Shown here: positions 45,095 through 54,462 of the stretch, in pieces | Position numbering within the stretch: the first letter of the stretch is position 1 | Layout of the letters: the number at the start of each line of letters is the position of its first letter | Source: Lewinellaceae bacterium | GTDB lineage: Bacteria; Bacteroidota; Bacteroidia; Chitinophagales; Saprospiraceae | Reading direction: 5' to 3' | Assembly (NCBI GenBank): GCA_020636095.1 | Contig: JACJYN010000005.1 | Span: 62,001-126,000 of the forward strand | DNA: 64,000 nucleotides | The notes under the pieces: generated by a model | Told to the model about the DNA's origin: nothing | What the model saw: the letters and a program-made list of their open reading frames with translations, nothing else | Databases searched by the model: none | Program-made: the position numbers and the translations under genes

Positions 45095-45255
45095 ATAGTC
45101 CTCCAAGCCAGAATTTGTGAATCTTGACTTGCTCTTTTTCCGCCTCGCTGCGTTGAAAAGCCTCGCCGTAGCTTCGGCTATGCCTATGTTTTTCGCCTTG
45201 CGAGTCGAAAAAATAGCGTAGTCAATTTTTCACATCCCCTGACTTGGAGGACTAT
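45095..45255. repeat. Palindromic intergenic element, copy E (161 bp)
   Basis: Outer arms ATAGTCCTCCAAGCCAG (45095-45111) and CTGACTTGGAGGACTAT (45239-45255) pair at 16 of 17 positions. The core reads CTGCGTTGAAAAG, then CGTAGCTTCGGCTATG, then TTTTTCGCCTTGCGAG. The outer arms are unrelated in sequence to those of the neighbour at 44833, though the core is shared. With copy D it fills the gap 44827-45338; the rest of that gap shows no gene. Confidence 0.8.
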
Positions 45256-45338
45256 TGATGTGGATTTTAAAGTGGGAGCTGGCCTCCCCAACGAAAGGGT
45301 TTTTCCGGGAAGCCAGCTCCTGTCATTGCGGCTGTATT

Positions 45339-48050
45339 CTACAGTTTCACAAACCGCCTCACCGCAAATTGGCGGGCGCTCCTCAACTCCAGTAAATACG
45401 GCCCGGCGGGCAGGGCTGAAACATCCAGATCTTGCCGGGCCTCCCGCAACGGTACGGACAGTAGCAGCCTGCCGTTGAGGTCCCGGACAAAGGCCTGCGC
45501 CGGGCGTTCGGCAATGCCTTCCGTAGCGATCGTCAGAACCGTGGAGGCCGGGTTCGGGCTGATCCGGATGGCCTCAGCGGCCCAGCTTTCCTGCGCACTA
45601 TTGATAATCACCATAATGTTGGTGGTGACGATGCTGTCGCAGCCATTGGCGGCGGTGAACACCTCGGTGATGGTGGTGTCGGCATTGATCACGATACCGT
45701 TGTAGGTGTCGCCCATGTTGAGCGAGAGGTCCACCTCGGCCATGGCATCGGGCAGCCGGCTGACGGTAACCATATCGTCGGTTTGCCCGCAGGCATCGCT
45801 CACCGCCAGGGTGAAGGTGGTGGTTTCCTCCATCGTGAAAACCGGGGAGGCGCTGGCGGGATTGTCCAGCCCGGCGGCCGGTGTCCAGTCGTATTGGTAG
45901 GGGGCTGCTGGCCTCGCCTGAATGGCAAAGGCGAGGGTTGGGGTGGTTGAAAACAAGTCGCGGATGAAACGCACCTGGGCGCCGGTAGCCTTATCCACTT
46001 CATTCATCGACTGCCAGGTGTAAGTGGATGGAAAGCCGTTCGCCGTCCGGGCGGTCAGGTACATCCGTCCGTCCGTGGGGTCGATCTCCAATCCTCTTAT
46101 GGCAATGGGGTTGACGGTGAATGGGGCCACCAGCGTAGGCTCGCCGGTACTCAGGCTGGCCGTGTACAAATTCTGGTCGAAGGTGAGGAGGTATATCGTT
46201 CCGCTGTTGTCGATAGCGGCCTGGTTGATTTCGGCCAGCCCGGTGGCAATGACGAAGGTAGCGGCGGCGGTGGCCGGGTCCACTTCGTAAACGTCGCCGT
46301 TGCTCGTCAGGCAGTACAGCGTTCCGGAAGCAGGCACGTAGCTGAGGTCTACAACGGAGGGCAGGCCGAGGCTGCCGATCAGGGCCGGCTCGCCGGTTGC
46401 GGTGTTGACCTGGTACAGCTCATTGAAGGAAACGGCATACAGGGCATCTCCCACAAATTCCATCTCCGAGAACTGAACCGACAGCGCAGACGAAATGGTG
46501 TCCTGTAGTTCGGGGCGTTCCAGTTCGGTGCTGATCAGGCGGCGGTTTTCATTGCTGACAGTGTTTTGGAGGAAGACCCGGCGGGTGTCGATCGGCAATC
46601 CTCCGGAGGCGGAGGCGTTCAGTTCAACCGTGCCGCCGCCGCAGGCGGAATCATCCGTGCCGGCGTCGGCCGTAAGCGGAGAGAAAGCGCTTTCCGGTAC
46701 GGTGAATGCCTCCACGTATTCGGCTCCGCACTCGTCAGTGATGGTTAGGGTGTAAGTGCCGGCAGAGAGGGAACTGATGATGGCGGGGGTATCGTCTCCG
46801 GTGTCCCACAGGTAGGACAGATCGCCGGCTCCGCCCGTTCCGCGCGCGATGAGGCTGCCGTTGCTGCCGCCCGGGCAGTCCGGCCCTTCGGCCAGGATGG
46901 CGGCGTCCAGCGGTTGGATGCCGGCGCCAAGTATCTGGATGGAAAAGTAACCCTGGCCGGCAATGGGCTGGAATAAGAAAGAGTTGCCGCCATCCACCAG
47001 TATATAATAAGTTTTATTGCCTTCCAGGCAGAACAGGTCGAGGTCGGGCGAGATCGCAAAGATGCCTACTCCCCCCGTAGGAAGTTCATTATCTGCCGCG
47101 CCAATTAAAGTATAGGTGCTGAAATCATTGCAATCGGTAGCTTCATATACCGCAAGTTGGGTATTGAAATCGCCCGGCACGCCTAAAGAACTGGACAGGT
47201 CGATCGTGATGTTGCCGCCCTCGGCCGGGGTGGTAAAGGAAAACCAAACCGAATGGTCGATGAAATTGGTGCCGAGCGCCCAGCCGTCATCGCCGACAGC
47301 CAGGGGCCCTCCGGTGCCGGGAGGAGGGGAGATCGCGATCTCTCCCGGCTGGGCGGTGGCGCCGAGGTTGGTGAATACCTGCGGATCGGCGTTCAGCTCG
47401 AGGCTGATGGCGTTGCAGGCATCGTCATTGGCGGGCGCTACCACCTCGATGATGGACAGGCAGCCGGTACTGGAGAACACACCGGATGGGCCGGAGAAGG
47501 TACTTCCGGATATCTGCAGGTAGTAGGTTTGTCCTTCTTCCAGGGTGGTGAGCAGAGCCGGCGCCGTTTGCAGGCCGGCCTGCGGGGCATTGCAGTCTAC
47601 GAGTTCCAGGTTGGAAAGGCTGGAGCAGTCGCCGTTCAGGGTGAAGAGGTTCATCCGGTACGACAGGTTGGCCATGGAGGTGTCGTCCGGTGCGGCCAGG
47701 ATATAGATCTGGCCGGCCGGGGCGACAAAGCTGTACCAGACGGAGTTGTACACGGCCGTATCCCCGGAAGCGCCGGGGCAGTTGAACGCCGGCTCATCGG
47801 GTTGTACCGTGGCCAGTTCGGTGTCGATATTGGGAATACCGTTGCAGTCTTCGCCAATGGTTATCGGAGTAGCGTTGCAAAGATCATCGTTGGCTGCGCC
47901 TCGGGGCGCGGTGGTGAATATATGGCCGTCGGCGTTTACTTCCAGCCCCCCGGAGTTGGGGAAGCCATCGGCGAAGATGGAAATTTGCCGGGCGTTGAGG
48001 CAAAGGCAGCTGCAAAGCAGCGCCAGGGTGAATAACCTTGTTTTTTTCAT
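45339..48050 (-). CDS. Secreted multi-domain protein with T9SS type A sorting domain
   Basis: About 903 residues from the ATG at 48050, which begins the signal peptide MKKTRLFTLALLCSCLCLNA. Two domains of about 150 residues open AANDDLCNATPITIG and PANDDACNAISLEL and contain YNSVWYSFVAPAG / DHSVWFSFTTPAE, typical of Bacteroidota surface proteins with putative pre-peptidase-like jelly rolls. A SprB-like repeat (GGSNGSLIARGTGGAGDLSY), a six-strand propeller-like section (ALYAVSFNELYQVNTATGEP) and one ICEG/GCDS-type repeat follow. The C-terminus (RISPNPASTVLTIATEG ... RRFVKL) is a T9SS type A signal. Expected at the cell surface or released. Confidence 0.87.
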   Translation of the reverse strand: MKKTRLFTLALLCSCLCLNARQISIFADGFPNSGGLEVNADGHIFTTAPRGAANDDLCNATPITIGEDCNGIPNIDTELATVQPDEPAFNCPGASGDTAVYNSVWYSFVAPAGQIYILAAPDDTSMANLSYRMNLFTLNGDCSSLSNLELVDCNAPQAGLQTAPALLTTLEEGQTYYLQISGSTFSGPSGVFSSTGCLSIIEVVAPANDDACNAISLELNADPQVFTNLGATAQPGEIAISPPPGTGGPLAVGDDGWALGTNFIDHSVWFSFTTPAEGGNITIDLSSSLGVPGDFNTQLAVYEATDCNDFSTYTLIGAADNELPTGGVGIFAISPDLDLFCLEGNKTYYILVDGGNSFLFQPIAGQGYFSIQILGAGIQPLDAAILAEGPDCPGGSNGSLIARGTGGAGDLSYLWDTGDDTPAIISSLSAGTYTLTITDECGAEYVEAFTVPESAFSPLTADAGTDDSACGGGTVELNASASGGLPIDTRRVFLQNTVSNENRRLISTELERPELQDTISSALSVQFSEMEFVGDALYAVSFNELYQVNTATGEPALIGSLGLPSVVDLSYVPASGTLYCLTSNGDVYEVDPATAAATFVIATGLAEINQAAIDNSGTIYLLTFDQNLYTASLSTGEPTLVAPFTVNPIAIRGLEIDPTDGRMYLTARTANGFPSTYTWQSMNEVDKATGAQVRFIRDLFSTTPTLAFAIQARPAAPYQYDWTPAAGLDNPASASPVFTMEETTTFTLAVSDACGQTDDMVTVSRLPDAMAEVDLSLNMGDTYNGIVINADTTITEVFTAANGCDSIVTTNIMVIINSAQESWAAEAIRISPNPASTVLTIATEGIAERPAQAFVRDLNGRLLLSVPLREARQDLDVSALPAGPYLLELRSARQFAVRRFVKL

Positions 48051-48323
48051 AATTAGTGTGTGTTTTTGTCTTTTTCTTTTTGAAAAAGACATAGGTTAAC
48101 CTATACCAGTGGAGGTGTTTTCCAATCGAGAGGAAAGGCTGATGCCGTACGCCTAAATGTTCATGAAGTAAAAAGCTGATGCTACAAAGATGGGCCCGGC
48201 CGGCCTAAATGGGTTTGTCGAATGGGTGCGGAGGTTTGTCAATCCGTTGCATTAGCCCACTGAATTTTTGTCAATTCGTTGCATGGGCTGGTTGTGTCGT
48301 CTGCCTAAGTGTTTGATAGGCAA

Positions 48324-51300
48324 TCAATTGCTGGTTGCGCTGGGCGGAAAGCCAAAGGCCTCCTGATAAGACCTGGAAAAATGGGCGACATCCTTGTACC
48401 CCACCTCCCATACCACTTCGGAAACGTTCAGGTACCAGAAGTTTCCAGTAAGCCTCTGGCTTTATTCAACCGGTAGGAACGGATGAAATCGGAGGGGAGC
48501 GCCGTAAGTAAGGTACTTCCATTTACGGTAGAGCTGGGAGCGGCTCATGCGGATCTTCTGACAAAGCTGGGGCATACTGAAATCTTCGTCTTTATAGTGT
48601 TGCTCAATGATGCGCCGCACCTTTTGGATAAACTCATCTTCCACCTGGACATCTTCTTTTTGACCTCCGGAATCGGCGCCCTGGCGGAAAAATAGTACCA
48701 CCATGCGCTGCTGCCGTTCCACCAGTTTGGTAAGGCGGACGAGCAGCTCTTCGCGGTCAAAAGGGCTTGGACAGGTAGGCGTCTGCCCCACGGCGCAGCC
48801 CCGCGATCTTCGAAGCAGCATCGGTAGCCCGCGGTCAGCAGGATGATGGGGATATGGCTGGTGCGCTCGTCGTTTTTCAGCGTATCGCACACCTCGTAGC
48901 CATTTTTCTCGGGCATCATCACATCGCTGATGATGAGGTCCGGGATGTTTTCGATACTTTTTTCGATGCCAATGAGGTGTTGTAAGCCACGTCCAGCTGG
49001 TAAATATCACTCAGGCAGCTCTTGAGGTAGGTGACGACATCGGGATTGTCTTCAATGAGGAGGAGGTGAGGGAGATCGTGTATTTGTGCATTAGTGTTTT
49101 CGTGCATTCGAGGGCGGGAGGCGGACGATGGGGATTTAGGTGGATGGCTGGCGCCTGAAGGTTCCCTCAACTGCGGGCAGGGTGCTAAGAGGAGTCGGTA
49201 AGCCTCCATTTGAGCACCTGCGTACCCTTCTGGTTCAGCCGTATGCCTGATCGGTAGCGAAATGGTAAACGTGGAACCTTTTCCCAATTGACTTTCTACG
49301 GCAATGTCGCCGCCCATCAATTGCACCAGCTCCTGCGTATGCGCCAAACCGATACCCGTACCTTCCCCCGCCGGGTCGTAGAGCTGTCCACCTGATAAAA
49401 GCGATTGAATATAAAGGGTAATTTTTCCTGATCAATCCCCACCCCGGTATCGGATACCTCCAGGAACAACTGTTTGTTTTCTTCTCTGATTCGCACCGTC
49501 ACCTCCCCCGCCGGAAGGCGTGAATTTTACGGCATTGGAAATCAGGTTCGTCACCACCTGCTTGAGCTGCTCCGGGTCGTAGTCCATCACCAGCGACTCC
49601 AGCGTTGCGTGGAAAACGCAGGGACAGGTTTCGGCTATTGGCATAGGTTTGAAAAGATTCCGCCAGATAGCGGAGATAAGGCACCACATCCCCTTGCCGG
49701 AGCTGGAGTTGAAACGCACCACTTTCTAGTTTAGACAAATCGAGCAGTTGGTTGATCAACTGCAGCAGGTTCTTACCATTATTCCGGATGAGTTCAACCC
49801 CGTCGTCCAGATGCTTTTGGGGCGCCCTTTTGATCTGCTCCGCCATACCCAGGATAACGGTCAGCGGCGTGCGGAACTCATGGGTGAGGTTGGTATAGAG
49901 GCGGCTTTTAAAGCTGTCCAGTTCTTTGAGTTTATCGGCTTCCACCTTTTCCAGCGCCAGGTTGGTTTTCAACGCCTGCCGGTGGAGTTCGGACCTTCGA
50001 ACAATATACAGGATGCCGCCCAGCACTACAGCGTAAAGCAGGTAAGCCCACCAGGTACTTACCACCAGGCGGGTGGACGACAATGGTTAAAGAAGTAGTT
50101 GCTTGATTCCATCTGTCGTCGTTGTTGCTGCCTTTTACATTTAAAGTGTACTGGTACCGGATCGAGGTTGGTAAAGGTGATCTCCCTTTTGGTTCCCAGG
50201 TTGATCCAGTCGTCGTTGAAGCCATCCAGTTGGTAGGCGTATTGGTTTTTTGGGAGTTGCGAAAATTGAGCGCCGTCAGTTCGAAAATGATAATGTTGTC
50301 CTCATAGGAAAGGTGTACCTCATCCCGGTGGGTTATGCCTTTCACCTTCGTCTCCAGGGTTTTGCCTCCTTGGTGTTGTATTTTTTAAAGAGGAGATAAT
50401 AACCGCAGGAATAAAAGGGTTCTCCCGGATGCTGTCCGGATAGAACAAGCTCAGCCCGTTTTTACCTCCGGCGTAGAAGGCAGCCTTACTTTTGCTGCTG
50501 ATGAAGGCATTGGGGTTGAAGCCATGGTTTAAGAGCCCGTCCCTGGAGTCATAGTTTTTAAATTTCCCGGTTTCCGGGCAAAACCGGGAAATGCCGTTTT
50601 TGTGTACCAGCCAGAGGAAGCCTTGTTTATCTTCCTGGATACCGATGATGTAGCCATCGGTACCAGCCTTCCGATTCCAGATAGTGTTCAAAGGAATGGG
50701 TGGCGGGGTCGAATTTTTCCAGCCCCCTGCTGTGCCGATCCATAGTTGCCCCGGCTGTCTTCAAAGATGGCGTTTATCGTATTATTGGCGAGTGAATTTG
50801 GGGACTTCAGGTACTTGTTGATACAAAATGAAGGCGTCCGTTTCGGGATCAAAGCGGTGAAGCCCGTCTAAAGTGCCCACCCAGATGTTGCCGTTTTCAG
50901 ACTGCGCAGGCAGGCAGGTACCTGTTGTGGTTCAGGGCGCCCCGCTTTTTGGGAGAGTGCCAGTAGCTTTTGAAGCGGTATTTTCGATAGCTTCCTGATC
51001 TTTTAAAACCGAAACACCCAGGGTGGTGCTTACCCAGATCTCGTGTTCGGCGGTTTCGAGAATATCGGTAACAAAGTCATCGGACAGGCTGGTGGAGTCC
51101 TTCCTGTCGGTCAAAAAATATTGAACGGTTTGCGTTTTTGGTAAGGTAAAGGTTGATCCCTCCGCCCCAGGCGCCGATCCAGATATTGCCCTTGCTGTCC
51201 TGGAACAGGGCGGATATCTCATTGGTGTTCAATCCGTTGGGAGGGTTTAGCCAGCGTGGAGGGCACGGGACGAAAACTGTAGGTTTGGGGGTTGAAAATC

Positions 51301-52604
51301 TTCAACCCATGCCTTCTTGTCCAATCCAGACTTCATCGTCCCCGACTTCCAGCAGGGCATTGATATAGGAATGGGGCACTCCGTTGCTCTGCCCTGCCTG
51401 GTATTGGAAGTTGGTGAAATGGTTGCCTGTTTTTACGATATGGAAAACCCCAGTACACCGGTGCCGAACCAAATATCACCTGCCTGGTCTTCTATAGGTA
51501 CCCAGCGCCCAATTGTGGGCTGGGATAAAAGGAGCGAGCCCTTCAGGTAGAAAAAAGCTGGTTTGCTGAAAATTGGCATCCAGGACGTATAACCCCTGCC
51601 AGCTCGATGCCAAATAACACCGGAAAGGGTGCGCCTGAAACCATTGAGCCCGATGCTTACCAAAGCCGCCGAGCTCGTGCCGGCTAGGCAAGATGGTATC
51701 CTCTGTGTACTGATAAAGCTTGTCAGCTGCCACAACCCAGTTTTTGCCGTCCTGAGGAGGGGCGATCCGGTAGATATCAGGTACCATGCCTTTGTCGGTA
51801 CTTTTCCTCCACCAGGACTTGCCGGAAGGTTCCCGCTTTCTGGTCAAAAAGCATCAGGTACCATTCCTGCGTACCCATCCAATTAGTAGCCGGTACTGTC
51901 GGCTGATGAGCCGATGGTAATCACGATATGAGTAGGTTCCTTTTCCCAGGGCAGGTGGTGGGTAGCCTGGTGCCAGAAGCGGGAAAAGGTTTGGCTGGAC
52001 TTGTCGAACCGGTTCAATCCGTTGAAGGTGCCCAGCCACAGTAGCCCGGATTCATCTATCAGAAGGTTTTTACCTGGTTGTGGCTGATGCTTTTCTCATC
52101 TTCAGGATCATGCTGGAAACTTCGGAAAGTTTCCGTCCGGGGGTCAAAGCAGTTGAGCCCCCCGTCGGTGGCGATCCAGAGGAAGCCCTCCTCGTCTTCC
52201 AGCAGCGCGTTGATCTTGTTGTTGCTTATGCTGGAAGAGTCGCCTGGGCTGTGTTTGTAAACGGTGAAGGAGTAGCCGTCGTAGCGGTTCAGGCCGTCGT
52301 GGGTGCCAAACCAGAGGTACCCCGTCCGGTCCTGAAGGCAGGCATTGACGTTGTTATCCGATAGGCCCTGCTCAATGGTGAGCTGTTCTACGGAATATTT
52401 CCGGCCTGCTCCGGTGGCCTGCCCGGGAGCGGCATGTTTTTGCCCGGAGAGGGGCGCCGGGGTAAAAAGGAGCAAACCCATACAAAAGGTTAGCGCCCGG
52501 GAGAGGTGGGGGCGCCATGTGCTGTGTTCTAAGGTGAAGCAGGCTATCGGTGAAATGGCCGGAGAAAGAAGCAGGCGAAGGAATTTGTAAGAAATAAAGC
52601 TCAT
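48324..52604 (-). pseudogene. Hybrid two-component sensor/regulator (propeller-kinase-receiver-AraC) broken by many frameshifts
   Basis: One gene of about 4.3 kb reads through several frames. From 52604: a leader, then two-component-propeller repeats (YLWFGTHDGLNRYDGYSF, FLWIATDGGLNCFDPRTETF), more propeller in other frames to about 50400, a Y_Y_Y-like end and one membrane helix near 50050. Then a histidine kinase: H-box THEFRTPLTVILG about 49850, N-box QVVTNLISNAVKFTP about 49545, G-box SDTGVGIDQEKLPFIFNRFY about 49430. Then a receiver (LLIEDNPDVVTYLKS about 49050; MMPEKNGYEV) and an AraC helix-turn-helix (SRSQLYRK; VSEVVWEVGYKDVAHFSRSY) ending at 48324. At least ten frame changes are needed; several (about 52065, 48430) are cured by one added base in a homopolymer. 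Either very error-prone sequence or a pseudogene. Intact relatives sense extracellular polysaccharide and control its use. Confidence 0.8.
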
Positions 52605-52761
52605 TGCTGTTCAGGGCGTTTCCCATTTATTTGCTGAGCGTGGAATGGTTACCCAAAGATAAATAGTTTTACGGCGGAAAGATAGCATGGTTGCATTAAC
52701 AATAGCATGGGAAAAATGCAGAAAATCACTAATTTGCACAACCAACACAATTCCTTTGGCC

Positions 52762-54396
52762 ATGTTACCCAAGATCACCCAATGGTTCCGCCTCCAAAAC
52801 CGCAATCCCTTCAAAGTCCGCAACTGGGACTGGAAGCGCGCCGTGCAGCTCGAGCGCTGGGCTACCGGCCTGGACCGCCTGGCGACCATCGCCCTGAAAC
52901 TGGGCACCCTTTTTCTGATCGTCATAGCCATGGTGCTGGCCAGCCGTATTTTTCAGGACCAGGGTTATGTGCTCGAATCCTTCAGTGTGCCGGCGCAGCT
53001 GGAAGAAAGCGGCTATAAAGGAGAGGTGGTCGCCCGTAAGGTGCAGGACGAGGTACTGGCGCTCAAAGGCCTGGCCAGCTCGGTGAAGGAAGACTCCCTG
53101 CAGCTGGCGGGCAACCAGCAGCCCGACCTGAACGTTGCGGTCATGGGCATCGGCGTCTCCCTACGGTCCATCACCTACCACCTGAGGGAGATGTTCGGCC
53201 GGCCCAACCACCTGATTCATGGAGAGATTACTCGGCTCGATGATGAATATGCGCTGACATTGCGGATGACTGGTTATCCAACGCACTCCGCTACGGTGCG
53301 GGTGGAAGAAGGCCGGGAGAAGGCCTCGCTGGACTCCCTCCTGCGGCGCGGGGCGGAGTTGATCATTACCAATACGGACCCCTACCGCCTGGCAGTGGTC
53401 AAGTACCAGCAAGGTAAAAATGACGAGGCGCTGGAGCTGGTACGCATCATCTTGCGCAGCCGCCCGCAGGAAGCCCATTGGGCCTATTTGGCCTGGGGCA
53501 GTATTCTGGAGGAGCAAGGTAAGCCTGAACTAGCGTTGGAGAAATTTGAAAATGCCCTCCGCTCCAATCCTGATTTTGCCCTGGGTTACATCCGAAAAGC
53601 CTGGCTGCTGAATGGGCTGGGCCGGCAGGAAGAAGCGGTGGCGGCCATGCGGAAGGGCATAGCGCTTGATCCGGAAAATATAGACCGCTGGACCGGGTTG
53701 GGCTGGCTCCTGCATAAAATGGGGCAGTACGATGCCGCCGACAGCGCCTTCGAACAAATTACCCTTCTGGCGCCCAACGACCCCAATTCCTGGTCTGGCT
53801 GGGCGGATAGCAAAATAAGCCGGGGGGCGATCGACGAAGCGCTGGAAGTAGTGGAAAAAGCCGAAAAAATGGCCGGCGAGAACGCTCAGGGGTATATCGT
53901 GCGCGCCCTGGCCAGCATTGCCCGCGCCGATACCGCCCTGGCCATCCGGCACGCCAATACCGCCTTTGAGATGGACCCCACCCTCCCTTATGTAGCCACT
54001 GTGGCTATGCAGGGCAATTATTACAGTAAGAACTATAAGAAAGTGACGGAGATATTCCAAACGGCCAGCCAATACAATAACCTGAAGGGGGAAAAACGCC
54101 AACAGGCGTTCAACCTGGCCGCCATGGCTCATAATATGCTCGGCGAGCACGCCCTGGCCATGGATAAAGTGAGGTCGGCCATAGCTGTTGACCCGGCCAC
54201 GGGCTACCCTTATTCCACTCTGGCCGAAACCTTCGCCTTTACCGGGCAGGTGGATAGCTTTTATTACTACCTGGAGGTGGCTTTTCAAAAGGGGTTCAAG
54301 GCCCACAGTATCCCTGCTTCTCAGCCGCCGTATAATGCTTTCGTACAGGAATCCAGGTATCAGGAGTTGGTGGAAAAGTATGGGTTGAAGGATTGA
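52762..54396 (+). CDS. TPR-repeat protein with N-terminal membrane helix
   Basis: About 544 residues from the ATG at 52762 (MLPKITQWFRLQNRNPFKV), preferred over the earlier ATG because it starts the natural-looking sequence. A membrane helix (LFLIVIAMVLASRIF) lies near 50-65, leaving the rest outside the cytosol. Residues 70-200 are an alpha/beta domain (GEVVARKVQDEVLALKGLAS, THSATVRVEEGREK). From about 205 there are seven or more TPRs (AHWAYLAWGSILEEQGKPEL, FALGYIRKAWLLNGLGRQEE). TPR arrays bind proteins in complexes; the helix anchors it to the inner membrane. It is divergent from the broken sensor gene, sharing a 157-bp control region, so it may have been in its regulon. Confidence 0.82.
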   Translation: MLPKITQWFRLQNRNPFKVRNWDWKRAVQLERWATGLDRLATIALKLGTLFLIVIAMVLASRIFQDQGYVLESFSVPAQLEESGYKGEVVARKVQDEVLALKGLASSVKEDSLQLAGNQQPDLNVAVMGIGVSLRSITYHLREMFGRPNHLIHGEITRLDDEYALTLRMTGYPTHSATVRVEEGREKASLDSLLRRGAELIITNTDPYRLAVVKYQQGKNDEALELVRIILRSRPQEAHWAYLAWGSILEEQGKPELALEKFENALRSNPDFALGYIRKAWLLNGLGRQEEAVAAMRKGIALDPENIDRWTGLGWLLHKMGQYDAADSAFEQITLLAPNDPNSWSGWADSKISRGAIDEALEVVEKAEKMAGENAQGYIVRALASIARADTALAIRHANTAFEMDPTLPYVATVAMQGNYYSKNYKKVTEIFQTASQYNNLKGEKRQQAFNLAAMAHNMLGEHALAMDKVRSAIAVDPATGYPYSTLAETFAFTGQVDSFYYYLEVAFQKGFKAHSIPASQPPYNAFVQESRYQELVEKYGLKD

Positions 54397-54401
54397 GGCA
54401 A

Positions 54402-54446
54402 GTTGTTGGTTGAAGGGCGTAGCAGGGATGCGGAACAACCAACAAC
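54402..54446. terminator. Stem-loop between convergent genes
   Basis: GTTGTTGGTTG (54402-54412) and CAACCAACAAC (54436-54446) form a perfect 11-bp stem with a 23-base loop between the convergent TPR and esterase-like genes. No T-run follows and further CCAACC copies trail it, so a terminator role is only probable. Confidence 0.4.
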
Positions 54447-54462
54447 CAACCAACCCAACCTA

